From: an uncultured Oscillospiraceae bacterium
GTDB taxonomy: Bacteria > Bacillota > Clostridia > Oscillospirales > Acutalibacteraceae
Reading direction: 5' to 3'
Length of the DNA: 64,000 bases
Assembly: GCA_900552265.1 (NCBI GenBank)
Contig: URZE01000001.1
Location: 182,502-246,501, forward strand
The notes below the pieces were generated by a model. That model did not search any database. It was not told where the DNA came from and saw only the letters and a program-made list of their open reading frames with translations. The position numbers were made by a program, and so were the translations under genes. Position 1 is the first letter of the stretch, and each line of letters opens with the position of its first letter. This document shows positions 17,720 through 26,403 of the stretch, one piece after another.

Positions 17720-18268
17720 TTAAAGGCCTCCTGTATTACTTTCTTTTTTCAATTTTTCGATTGTTTTCTGCGATAAATCAACTTCAGAAATAACCTGTTT
17801 TTCCCATTTGTACGCATAAAAAGTTTTAGAAAGTTTTCCTGAATCCAGTACCGAAATTACAAATTCTTTATTACCATCTTCATCAACAGTATAAAATTTT
17901 TCTATATCGGAAGCATTAATCAAAATATCATCAGCTATTTTATACTTTTTTTCTTGGTAAATCAGTGCAAGCATATGTATTATTTCGAAATCACCCGGAG
18001 ATTTACAAAACACAATTTTTAAATTATTTTCACTCGATAATAAATCTGCATTAACAACTGCAGAATATCTACTATCTGATCGCACATATACCCAATTGAC
18101 ATCACTTCCAAAATATTCTTTAACCGCCTCTTTTATACTGCTTTGATTCTCTGACAAACGTGGTGGATTCATCGCACTCTGAATTTCAAAAAAATTTTCG
18201 ACACTACATCCCGAAAAAACTGTAAAAACAGCTCCCAAAGCAAAAATTTGCCAAAATTTATTCTTCAA
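17720..18268 (-). CDS. Unknown lipoprotein heading the two-component operon
   Basis: Not recognised. A TTG start six bases after GAGGGG gives 182 residues, with a signal peptide and lipobox (TVFSGC, Cys near residue 20), so it is expected to be anchored on the outer face of the membrane. The mature part is a small alpha/beta domain (SIKEAVKEYFG; VVNADLLSSENNLKIVFC; FVISVLDSGKLSKTFYAYKW). It directly abuts the response regulator gene. It may be an accessory sensor or feedback factor of the system; that role is inference from position only. Confidence 0.75.
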   Translation of the reverse strand: MKNKFWQIFALGAVFTVFSGCSVENFFEIQSAMNPPRLSENQSSIKEAVKEYFGSDVNWVYVRSDSRYSAVVNADLLSSENNLKIVFCKSPGDFEIIHMLALIYQEKKYKIADDILINASDIEKFYTVDEDGNKEFVISVLDSGKLSKTFYAYKWEKQVISEVDLSQKTIEKLKKESNTGGL

Positions 18269-18397
18269 ACATTACCCCTCGCTTCCAAATGCTTTGAAGA
18301 AATTATATCATACTTTATTATTTATTTAAATGCGAAGTTAAGATATTTTAACTGTTTCAAAACAAATAAATTTACACGATTTACCTCAGTAAAATTA

Positions 18398-18426
18398 TTG
18401 ACACTTCAATAATTCAATTGTATAAT
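18398..18426 (+). promoter_or_regulatory. Consensus sigma-A promoter for the tube-adaptor-like operon
   Basis: TTGACA and TATAAT are separated by exactly 17 bases, a full consensus match. The expected transcript starts near 18433 and reaches the ATG at 18482 after about 50 bases. Confidence 0.85.
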
Positions 18427-18481
18427 GTACTAAAAATATTGTATTGTTTGAATAAAATAAGATATATTGAGGGATGGTTTA

Positions 18482-19240
18482 ATGGGAATATTAAGTGATC
18501 AGTATCGTACAAATGTTTTATACGATTTTAGTCTGGTTTCAAAGGCAGTTTTTCATATTTACCAAAGGAGATATAAGGTCCCATTTTTCAAAAAATCAAC
18601 TTCTGGAGAAAATCTTTTATTCCAATTTCCAGCTACTTTCGACCTGATCGAAACCCTTCCGGTTCAAATCAATCCCGAAGACGTTCGGTTAAAATATGGT
18701 GGAAAAATGTATAATAAAAAAACTCCTGGCCAACCAGCTGTACAACTAAAAAAGACACTTTATGGTTTTCCTATAAAAAGAAAATCAGAAGATGTGGCCG
18801 GAGAAGAATCCTTAAATATAAGTTTAAAGTATGATATATACGATGAATACATGGTCAGTACTGCAGAAGGATTAATAACAAACAATAAATCTCCCTCTCT
18901 ACTAAATAACAATACCACCAGTTTGGAAGAATTATGTAAATATTCCGGCAAACCCGATATATACGCCTTATTCGAATGGGGTGAAATAGAGTGCTTTGGT
19001 ATTTTGGAATCTATTGATGTAACTTTCGACGCTTTTTCATGTTGGGGAACTCCTCTTAAAGCTTCAGTTGAAGTTGAAATTTCAAAACAAATTTTAGCTG
19101 TAAACGAAGAAAATGAAGAAATGTCACCAAAAGAAAGTGGATGCTTTATGTCCGGTGATCTAACAGAAATGAAAGCATATAAAAAATCTTCAGATATTTT
19201 GCTCAAAACTCAACTTGGCGTAAGCCAAGCACTCAGGTAA
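18482..19240 (+). CDS. Contractile injection system tube-adaptor-like protein (CIS_tube/Afp7-like)
   Basis: The ATG at 18482 follows GAGGGATGG with proper spacing and gives 252 residues. The C-terminal half has the strand pattern of the CIS tube/adaptor family (Afp7/Pvc7, gp53-like): PDIYALFEWGEIECFGILES followed by IDVTFDAFSCWGTPLKASVE. Relatives read '..W G...F.G.L.S....Y..F...GTPLRA.V'. The N-terminal half has the 'FNP' type segment LPVQINPEDVRLKY. In phage-like injection systems this protein joins the inner tube to the baseplate. No sheath, tube, spike or AAA gene is in the window, so it stands alone with the acidic protein behind it. The LysM part seen in some relatives is absent. The family call rests on motif memory only. 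Confidence 0.55.
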   Translation: MGILSDQYRTNVLYDFSLVSKAVFHIYQRRYKVPFFKKSTSGENLLFQFPATFDLIETLPVQINPEDVRLKYGGKMYNKKTPGQPAVQLKKTLYGFPIKRKSEDVAGEESLNISLKYDIYDEYMVSTAEGLITNNKSPSLLNNNTTSLEELCKYSGKPDIYALFEWGEIECFGILESIDVTFDAFSCWGTPLKASVEVEISKQILAVNEENEEMSPKESGCFMSGDLTEMKAYKKSSDILLKTQLGVSQALR

Positions 19241-19276
19241 AAATAAGCACAAAGCACTAAAAGGAGGAAAAACAAT

Positions 19277-21367
19277 ATGGGTGGACAGACCACGTTTGAC
19301 ACAAGTGTGGAACAACTGCTAAGAAATATAGATGATACTATTGCAGCCGTTAAGAACATGAAAAATTTAACGGATATTCAGTATACGCCACAGACTCCCC
19401 AAAAAGGCGCTGAACTACACGAAGACAAATCCGATTTATCAGAAATATCCGATGGTAGGAGCCACCAAGATATATCAGAAGTTGATAGTAATTCATCAGA
19501 AGCATCTGGTGACAAAAGTCGTCAAGACACATCTACAATCGATAGTGAGTTGGTAAAAACAGCAAAAAGCTTTATAGAAAAAATTAAAAATGAAGAAAAT
19601 TTCGACTCTGAAAATTGCAAAAAACTTTTAGACAGTATAAAAAAACAAGTAGATCAAATAAAAAAGAAATCTGAAGAATATTCTAAATCTGACATTGAGT
19701 CATTCAAAGAAAATGACCAAAACTTTATTATATGGCAAGCATCCCAATACATTCAAACTCTTTCTGTTCTCTCAAAAGATTGCAGCGAATTATCACTTAA
19801 TGACATAAAATTTTTAAAATCCATATCCGAAAATCAAGAAATTTTCTTTGAAAACATATGCGAAAAATCTCTTCAAAAAGTAAATGATTTTCTCGAATTT
19901 ATAGACGAAATAAAATCAAGTGAAAAATTTGATGACGACGATGATGATGACAGCGACGATTATGACGACAGTGACGATGATTACTATTCCACTGAAACCG
20001 ACGACGATGACGATTTCGACGAAGAAGATGATGAAAAAGAATATATAGAAAAATTTTCTTCCGAAGGGGTGGAAGAAAATCAAAAATTTATAGCAATGGC
20101 CAAGGAATTTAAGGATAATCTTTCACCTGATATTGAAGTAGTAGATATCGTAGACGTAGAAGGAACAGATTACGATAGTGACGAAGATTACGAACATGAT
20201 TATGAATTAACTGAGCCTCAGGTGGAAAGCGAAAACGATGAAACCTCTTCTGGTAAAAAAGGATTTTTCTCTAAACTCAAATCAAAATTCAAAAAAGCGA
20301 CTTCACGCAAATTCAATTCAACTTCTAATACTAACATTGACGATTTAATAAAAGAATATGATATAACTACTATGTTAAAAGAAGGGCCAAAAAATATCAA
20401 AAACGCTGCAAATTTTATACTGTCTAAAAATAAGAAAAACTCAACTCTCTCAAAAGCAATGAAACTTCTTTTAAATGATATGAATATAGTACAAAATGAT
20501 TTTCCATACTTTTCAGCGGATTATTCTCCAAATTTAGAAAAGTTAAAATTTATCGAACGTATAGAAAATTGCGTAAAAGAAGCACTTTATTCCTTAGAAG
20601 AAATAGATAAAAGTGATGAAAATTTAAAAAAAATATTCATACTTCTTACCTCTTTTTTACGTGAAAAAGAAGATAAAGAAATAAATTTAATGAAAATCAC
20701 TGACGACAGAAATAAATTTAATGAAAGAATTAATGAAGAAAATTATTTAAACTACGAAATTGATGTTCGCGAAAAAGCGTTAATCAAAAGAAAAAGCAAA
20801 CGTTTATTTAAAGAACGTATTCATGATAAAAATAGTGATGATCCCAGAATAAGAAGGTTAATAAAACTTGAAAAAGAAGAATCAGAATACGAAGAAGAAT
20901 ATCCATATGAAAGGCAAAAATATAAAAAACATTCTGGATCCGGAAAATCAGCAATGTCTCCCAAAGAAAAAATATCAGAAAGAAAACACAGCATAGAAAT
21001 ACTTTGCAGATGCTTAGGTTTACTGATACCAGAAGATAAAAAAGACAAGAAAGTAAAATATTTGACCCCAAATAGTGAAGTGTACCGAGATATTGAACCT
21101 AATGCCAATACAAATTTCAGAGATTATAGATCTAAGACAGCACCGGTAATAAAACAGATTGAAACAGATGCAGGTAATCTAACTGAAAAAGACCAAGAAG
21201 GTTTTTTTGAATTTTTTAATAAATATATTAAAGGTCGTGAAAATTTCACAGAATTACCACAGGACTGCATATCATCACTCAAAAGATTATGCCAAAAAAG
21301 ATTAGCCAACAACGTTACTTTTGAAGACTTTATCGATGACGACAATGATGTTTTGAAAAGATTATAA
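19277..21367 (+). CDS. Large acidic, coiled-coil-rich protein of unknown function
   Basis: Not recognised. 696 residues with no signal peptide or membrane segment. Residues ~220-260 are an Asp/Glu/Tyr/Ser run (for example DDDDDDSDDYDDSDDDYY), with a second acidic part near 290-325. A basic block follows (KKGFFSKLKSKFKKATSRKF), and later long charged helices with another basic part near 525-545. Serine and aspartate repeats near the N-terminus (SDLSEISDGRSHQDIS) look disordered. It follows the tube-adaptor-like gene by 36 bases with a strong ribosome site (AAAGGAGG), so the two are very likely one transcript. It could be a cargo, scaffold or anchor for that protein; this is inference. Confidence 0.75.
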   Translation: MGGQTTFDTSVEQLLRNIDDTIAAVKNMKNLTDIQYTPQTPQKGAELHEDKSDLSEISDGRSHQDISEVDSNSSEASGDKSRQDTSTIDSELVKTAKSFIEKIKNEENFDSENCKKLLDSIKKQVDQIKKKSEEYSKSDIESFKENDQNFIIWQASQYIQTLSVLSKDCSELSLNDIKFLKSISENQEIFFENICEKSLQKVNDFLEFIDEIKSSEKFDDDDDDDSDDYDDSDDDYYSTETDDDDDFDEEDDEKEYIEKFSSEGVEENQKFIAMAKEFKDNLSPDIEVVDIVDVEGTDYDSDEDYEHDYELTEPQVESENDETSSGKKGFFSKLKSKFKKATSRKFNSTSNTNIDDLIKEYDITTMLKEGPKNIKNAANFILSKNKKNSTLSKAMKLLLNDMNIVQNDFPYFSADYSPNLEKLKFIERIENCVKEALYSLEEIDKSDENLKKIFILLTSFLREKEDKEINLMKITDDRNKFNERINEENYLNYEIDVREKALIKRKSKRLFKERIHDKNSDDPRIRRLIKLEKEESEYEEEYPYERQKYKKHSGSGKSAMSPKEKISERKHSIEILCRCLGLLIPEDKKDKKVKYLTPNSEVYRDIEPNANTNFRDYRSKTAPVIKQIETDAGNLTEKDQEGFFEFFNKYIKGRENFTELPQDCISSLKRLCQKRLANNVTFEDFIDDDNDVLKRL

Positions 21368-21383
21368 TGGATTTAAAATTTTT

Positions 21384-21417
21384 CCTATGAGTTTTAAAAA
21401 GCTTATAGGAGTTTTTA
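21384..21417 (+). terminator. Rho-independent terminator after the acidic-protein gene
   Basis: The stem CCTATGAG / CTTATAGG (8 bp with one G-T pair), with an A/T loop, is followed by AGTTTTTATTT. It closes the two-gene operon that begins at 18482. Confidence 0.75.
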
Positions 21418-21461
21418 TTTAAAAAAGGAATTATTAAATACTTTCACTTTAAAAATTTATA

Positions 21462-21491
21462 TTGACAATAACTCATTGAACTTCATATTAT
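21462..21491 (+). promoter_or_regulatory. Probable promoter of feoAB
   Basis: TTGACA and TATTAT are spaced 18 bases apart, about 30 bases before the feoA start. No clear Fur box was recognised. Confidence 0.6.
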
Positions 21492-21521
21492 GTAAAAAAG
21501 TATATAAGTGAGGCAAAAACG

Positions 21522-21761
21522 ATGAAATTAACAATAATACCACTTAGTAAATCTGAAGTCGGTAAAAAATTTAAAGTTCTGGCTTTACGTCTAAGCAAAC
21601 AAAAAAAACGAAGATTTTCAGATTTGGGAATTCTTCCGGGAACAGAAATAAAAGTTTTACAAAAAAGTCCTTCCGGTGACCCCATAGCATATTTCGTAAG
21701 AGGAACGGTAATAGCTCTCAGAAATGAAGATGCACAAAAAATAATAGTTGAAACAATATAG
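21522..21761 (+). CDS. feoA: Ferrous iron transport protein A
   Basis: A 79-residue SH3-like FeoA. Typical parts are LSKSEVGKKFKVLALRLS, the FSDLGILPGTEIKVLQKSP loop and the end YFVRGTVIALRNEDAQKI. FeoA is a small cytoplasmic partner that supports FeoB-driven Fe(II) uptake. feoB follows after 29 bases on the same strand. The Shine-Dalgarno is weak (AAGTGAGG). Confidence 0.95.
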   Translation: MKLTIIPLSKSEVGKKFKVLALRLSKQKKRRFSDLGILPGTEIKVLQKSPSGDPIAYFVRGTVIALRNEDAQKIIVETI

Positions 21762-21790
21762 ATAATAATTTATTGGAGTTGACCTTACTT

Positions 21791-23920
21791 ATGAGCCTTA
21801 CAAAAAGTTCAAATTTTAAAGTAAGGAAGTTTCAAAAAAAAGTTTCACCTAAAAAAACAAAGACTATTGCCATAGCAGGAAATCCGAACGTTGGAAAAAG
21901 TACCGTTTTTAACGCTCTTACAGGTCTTAACCAACATACCGGAAATTGGCCCGGAAAAACAGTGGAGTGCGCACAGGGAAAGTTTATTTACAATTCGACA
22001 GAATTTAAACTCATAGATTTGCCCGGAACATATTCACTTATTTCAAATTCTCCGGAAGAAGAAATCGCAAGAAATTTCATATGTTTTGAAAATCCTGATG
22101 CAGTGATAATAACTTTAGATGCCACATGTCTTGAAAGAAGCCTCAACTTGGCAATTCAAATACTCGAATTAACAAAAAACGCAATAATTTGCCTGAATTT
22201 AATTGATGAAGCCGTTCATAAAAAAATTCATATAGACATTGACGAACTTTCTATGCAACTCGGAGTACCCGTAATTGCTACCAATGCAAGAAAAGGAACA
22301 GGTCTTAAAGAACTTGTTAAATCTACGTACAATGTTGCTTACGGTAAAACCAAAACGTATAAGATAAAAAACTACTACGGCGAAGATTTAGAAAAATCTT
22401 TAAATAAAATTGAGTCTGAAATAAAAAAATCCAAAAATTTAAAAACTGATTCAAGGTGGTTAAGTGTACGGCTCATGGAAAATAATTTTGGGTCATCTTC
22501 TTTAGAAAAAATCTCAGATATTGACCACACCGAACTCTTAATTACTTTAAAAAATGAAATTAAATGCTTGAAAGAAAAAAATTTAAATCAAGAAAATATT
22601 CAAGATAAAATAACCGAATCATTAATAAAAAGAGCAGAAAAAATATACAATCTTTGCGTAAAAGTAGAAAACAGAAATTATGATAATGCTGACCGAAAAA
22701 TAGATAAAATTTTAACTTCAAAACTCACTGGATTTCCTATAATGATTCTAATGCTTTTGGGAATTTTTTGGATAACAATCGTAGGCGCAAATTATCCATC
22801 TGAAATTATTGCTTCGGGACTGTTTAAAATTCAAGACATACTTCTGGAAACAATGAAAACTCTCGGTTCTCCTGCCTGGTTATATGGCATATTAATAGAA
22901 GGAATTTACCGAACTTTAGCATGGGTAGTGTCGGTAATGCTTCCACCTATGGCTATATTTTTTCCTTTATTCACTTTCCTTGAAGATATAGGGTACCTAC
23001 CTCGAGCAGCATTTAATATGGATAATATATTCAAAAAATCAGGAGCACACGGAAAACAAGCTTTGACGATGTGCATGGGATTTGGATGCAACGCATGCGG
23101 AATAATCGGATGCAGAATTATAGATTCTCCAAGAGAAAGAATAATAGGAATTCTTACAAATAATTTTGTGCCATGCAATGGACGTTTTCCACTTTTGATA
23201 TCTGTTATTACAATGTTTTTTGTGGGCAATGCTTTTTCAGGTTTTGAATCTTTGCTTAAAGCATTCATTTTAACCTGTATAATACTATTTGGTATCGCCG
23301 CAACTTTTATAACATCAAAACTTCTATCTATGACCATATTAAAAGGAGTTCCGTCGTCGTTCATACTGGAACTTCCACCTTACAGAAAACCCCAAATAGG
23401 AAAAATTTTAGTACGCTCAGTTATGGACAGGACCGTTTTTGTACTCGGAAGAGCCGTTGCTGTGGCAGCTCCCGCAGGACTTATAATATGGCTTATGGCA
23501 AACTTAAAAATAAACGATTTAAGCTTACTGTATTACCTTACAGCTTTCCTTGATCCATTTGCTAAAAATATCGGTTTGGACGGAGTAATTTTAATGGCTT
23601 TTATTTTAGGATTCCCCGCAAACGAAATAGTATTTCCGATAATAATAATGAGCTATATGTGTAAGGGCAGTATTATGGAAATGGATAATCTAATGAATCT
23701 TCACGAACTTTTAGTAGCCAATGGTTGGACTTACATCACAGCAATTTGCGTAATGATTTTTTCGGTAATGCACTTCCCATGCGGAACAACTTGTTGGACA
23801 ATAAAAAAAGAAACAGGAAGCCTAAAATGGACTTTCCTATCTCTCTTAATTCCCACATTAATGGGGATTGTAACTTGTTATATCGTGTATCATGTACTAA
23901 GTTGCGTTAAATTTTTATAA
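21791..23920 (+). CDS. feoB: Ferrous iron transporter FeoB
   Basis: The product is about 709 residues from the ATG at 21791; GGAG lies 12 bases upstream, slightly far, and two TTG codons nearby are alternatives. The N-terminal G protein has GNPNVGKST, the switch region TGNWPGKTVE, DLPGTY and NLIDE (an NxxD-type G4). The membrane part has the two Gate domains, including GFGCNACGIIGCR and the matching later repeat (FPANEIVFPIIIM, then HFPCGTTCWTI). It imports Fe(II). Its last 31 bases overlap the end of recO on the other strand. Confidence 0.96.
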   Translation: MSLTKSSNFKVRKFQKKVSPKKTKTIAIAGNPNVGKSTVFNALTGLNQHTGNWPGKTVECAQGKFIYNSTEFKLIDLPGTYSLISNSPEEEIARNFICFENPDAVIITLDATCLERSLNLAIQILELTKNAIICLNLIDEAVHKKIHIDIDELSMQLGVPVIATNARKGTGLKELVKSTYNVAYGKTKTYKIKNYYGEDLEKSLNKIESEIKKSKNLKTDSRWLSVRLMENNFGSSSLEKISDIDHTELLITLKNEIKCLKEKNLNQENIQDKITESLIKRAEKIYNLCVKVENRNYDNADRKIDKILTSKLTGFPIMILMLLGIFWITIVGANYPSEIIASGLFKIQDILLETMKTLGSPAWLYGILIEGIYRTLAWVVSVMLPPMAIFFPLFTFLEDIGYLPRAAFNMDNIFKKSGAHGKQALTMCMGFGCNACGIIGCRIIDSPRERIIGILTNNFVPCNGRFPLLISVITMFFVGNAFSGFESLLKAFILTCIILFGIAATFITSKLLSMTILKGVPSSFILELPPYRKPQIGKILVRSVMDRTVFVLGRAVAVAAPAGLIIWLMANLKINDLSLLYYLTAFLDPFAKNIGLDGVILMAFILGFPANEIVFPIIIMSYMCKGSIMEMDNLMNLHELLVANGWTYITAICVMIFSVMHFPCGTTCWTIKKETGSLKWTFLSLLIPTLMGIVTCYIVYHVLSCVKFL

Positions 23921-24642
23921 AATTCCAGAGATTTAAAATGTGTACCTATATGTTCAAAAATGTATTTTTCACATACTTTACCTAAATATTCTTCAGACTC
24001 GGGAGAAATAGTAAATTTAAAAAGATTTACAAACTCCGCATAAACTATATGTCGTAACGCAGAAAGTACTCCCGCAGAAAGAATCGTACTTATTGATTTT
24101 TCCTGCCAAGAAACACATTCTTCACATATTAATTTTCCACTTCTTATTAAGAACAACATACCTGCATAGTTAAAATTTCCGCACTGACTACAACACACCA
24201 AGTCCGGCATATACCCACACAAAGCACATCCTCTTAATTCAAAAACAGCTTTTAAAAATTTATTGGATTTCTTTTTTTCAGACAAATAATAGAGCGTATT
24301 CAAAAGTAGTTTTAAAAGACTTTTTGAATTATTCTCATCAGGCATCCATGCTATACATAATTCACAAAAATACTGTGCCAATGCCAAGGATTCCAAATTT
24401 TCACGAATTCCCCAAAAAAGTTCCTCAATCTCAATTTCATCTACAACGAAACCACCTTTTCTCTCGTAAAGAGAAAAAGTACAATAAGCCAGTGGTTGTG
24501 AAATCGAACCTTTATTTGATTTAATACTTTGTCCACGCCTAACTATAGCCGAAATTATACCTCTCTCAGCTGTAAATATTCTTATTACTTTGTCTTTTTC
24601 TCCCAGTTCTTTATCACGAATTATTATTCCTTTAAAAATCAA
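23890..24642 (-). CDS. recO: DNA repair protein RecO
   Basis: A 250-residue RecO with the N-terminal OB fold (GIIIRDKELGEKDKVIRIFT), a helical middle and a C-terminal zinc site (CALCGYMPDLVCCSQCG, then CEEC). RecO loads RecA with RecR on SSB-coated DNA. It begins with TTG three bases after the yqzL stop with no good ribosome site, so translation is probably coupled. It overlaps the feoB end by 31 bases. Confidence 0.93.
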   Translation of the reverse strand: MIFKGIIIRDKELGEKDKVIRIFTAERGIISAIVRRGQSIKSNKGSISQPLAYCTFSLYERKGGFVVDEIEIEELFWGIRENLESLALAQYFCELCIAWMPDENNSKSLLKLLLNTLYYLSEKKKSNKFLKAVFELRGCALCGYMPDLVCCSQCGNFNYAGMLFLIRSGKLICEECVSWQEKSISTILSAGVLSALRHIVYAEFVNLFKFTISPESEEYLGKVCEKYIFEHIGTHFKSLEFYKNLTQLST

Positions 24643-24644
24643 TT

Positions 24645-24812
24645 TTACTGAATTTTCTCGAATAAATTATCATCCTTTTTATATTTATAATCAGCAGAGA
24701 GAAGATCGGATAGGGATCTATGAAGTAAATAATATTTTACTTCACCTGTTCTCATAAATTCTTTCCAGGCTGACTGCGCTGAATCTTCTATTAATCCTAA
24801 ATCTTTGCCCAT
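24645..24812 (-). CDS. yqzL: YqzL-like small protein between era and recO
   Basis: A 55-residue protein from the ATG at 24812, which has AGAGGTG six bases before it. The core AWKEFMRTGEVKYYLLHRSL matches the YqzL family ('W..F..TG....YLL'), always encoded between era and recO in Bacillota. Function unknown. Position and pattern agree well. Confidence 0.8.
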   Translation of the reverse strand: MGKDLGLIEDSAQSAWKEFMRTGEVKYYLLHRSLSDLLSADYKYKKDDNLFEKIQ

Positions 24813-24968
24813 ATTTTTCACCTCTGACAAACAAAATTAGCAATTATTATATATTTTGAACAATAATTAATATAAGCTAATTATACATCAAAGTAAAAAA
24901 ATGTATAGTAGAATTTAAAAAATTTCCATATAATTTATCCATTTTTTAATATTTTTTATAAACTAATG

Positions 24969-25874
24969 CTATTTTTTGTCTATGCAATACCCCAAATCGC
25001 TCAAAATGGACTCTTTGTTTTTCCAATTTTCTTTAACTTTAACCCACAACTTTAAATTAATTTTTTTCATGAGCATCTCTTCCAGCTCTTTTCGGGCAAT
25101 AGTGCCTATATTTTTAAGCATCCTTCCACCTTTTCCTATTATTATAGCTTTATGATTTTCACGTTCACAGTATATAACTGCACTTATGTCCGCCATACCG
25201 TCATTTCTTTCATGAAAATACTCAATGAAAACCGCAGCTCCATGTGGAAGCTCTTTATCTAATAGATGCAACATTTTTTCTCTTATGGCCTCAGAAACAA
25301 GCACTCTTTCGGTTTGATCTGTTATGTCATCTTCATCGAAGAAAAATACAGACGGTTCTGCCAAATTGCTAAGCTCTTTAATGAGTTCCTCTCTCCCATT
25401 TCCACTCTTTGCAGAAATAGGAACTACCGCAAAATATTCAAACTTATCTGTATAATCTTTTATCTGTTCCATAATTACAGACTTATCTTTGAGCAAATCT
25501 ATTTTATTTATTACAAGTATAATCGGAATTTTCATTTTTCTGAATTTATCCATTAACTTTAAATCTGCATTACAAATACTTTTTCCAGCCTCAACTACAT
25601 GAATACAAGCCTCGCATCCTGAAAAAGAGTTATTTATTTCAGAAACCATATAATTACCCAAACGACTACGAGGGTTAAGCAATCCGGGAGTATCGGTAAA
25701 CACCAGTTGTACGTTATCTTGTGTCAGTATTCCGGTTATTTTGTTACGTGTAGTTTGAGGTTTTGGCGAAACTATGGAAATTTTGGAATTAACTATCATA
25801 TTGAGCATCGAAGATTTACCAACGTTAGGTTTACCTACTATTGACACAAAAAGTGATTTTCTGTTATTTTGCAT
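24969..25874 (-). CDS. era: GTPase Era
   Basis: A 301-residue GTPase with G1 GKPNVGKSS, G3 DTPGLL, G4 NKIDL and a C-terminal KH domain whose RNA-binding loop is VIYCERENHKAIIIGKGGRM. Era binds the 3' end of 16S rRNA during small-subunit maturation. It lies between dgkA and yqzL; cdd, found before era in Bacillus, is absent. The ribosome site is GGAGAGAG. Confidence 0.96.
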   Translation of the reverse strand: MQNNRKSLFVSIVGKPNVGKSSMLNMIVNSKISIVSPKPQTTRNKITGILTQDNVQLVFTDTPGLLNPRSRLGNYMVSEINNSFSGCEACIHVVEAGKSICNADLKLMDKFRKMKIPIILVINKIDLLKDKSVIMEQIKDYTDKFEYFAVVPISAKSGNGREELIKELSNLAEPSVFFFDEDDITDQTERVLVSEAIREKMLHLLDKELPHGAAVFIEYFHERNDGMADISAVIYCERENHKAIIIGKGGRMLKNIGTIARKELEEMLMKKINLKLWVKVKENWKNKESILSDLGYCIDKK

Positions 25875-25890
25875 TTATTTCTCTCTCCGT

Positions 25891-26397
25891 TCAATTATTT
25901 TTTGTGTTTTTTCGGAAATGACTCACTGTTTTGCTTATATAATTCTTCATTTCTGCGGGACCCCAAAAAATATAAAAATAGCTCAAAACAAAAAAAGAAA
26001 TTAATCCCAAAACAGAAAACGGATAAGAAACAAAAAAATTAAACATCCTCACATAAGAATTTATATCACTAAATAAAATCATTCCTATTATTACTGAAAA
26101 TCCCGCTGTAATCAGCACCGCTCCCGCAGCCATATCTTTAGCAGCTTTTGCCACCGAATTATAATCTTTTGAAAAAATATCAACTACACACTCTATCGAA
26201 CTGTTAATCATTTCTGCAGTCATAACCATAGCGATAGTCAAAAACAGCAATATATATTTTTCCGCACTTAAATTAAAAAAAAGAGATAAAATAAACACAC
26301 ACAACGAAGCGACAACATGAATTCTCATATGTCGCTCATTTTTCAGTGTATAAATTATCCCTTTTAAAGCAAATTTGAAACTTCTAAACAATTTCAT
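25891..26397 (-). CDS. dgkA: Undecaprenol/diacylglycerol kinase with extra C-terminal membrane segment
   Basis: The first ~125 residues are the DgkA core: SFKFALKGIIYTLKNERHMR near the start and AEMINSSIECVVDI with the metal-binding Glu and Asn. The usual Gram-positive protein has about 120-140 residues; this one has 168, with an added membrane helix (PFSVLGLISFFVLSYFYIFW) and basic tail. It phosphorylates undecaprenol or diacylglycerol. The ATG at 26397 gives MKLFRSFK as in relatives; a TTG two codons upstream is possible. It lies 6 bases after ybeY. Confidence 0.9.
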   Translation of the reverse strand: MKLFRSFKFALKGIIYTLKNERHMRIHVVASLCVFILSLFFNLSAEKYILLFLTIAMVMTAEMINSSIECVVDIFSKDYNSVAKAAKDMAAGAVLITAGFSVIIGMILFSDINSYVRMFNFFVSYPFSVLGLISFFVLSYFYIFWGPAEMKNYISKTVSHFRKNTKNN

Positions 26398-26403
26398 AGG
26401 CAA

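Noticed and set aside
20808..21108. Two overlapping hydrophobic open frames antisense to the acidic protein gene
   Set aside because: The complement of Lys/Glu-rich coding yields Phe/Leu/Ser-rich frames by default; no start signals.
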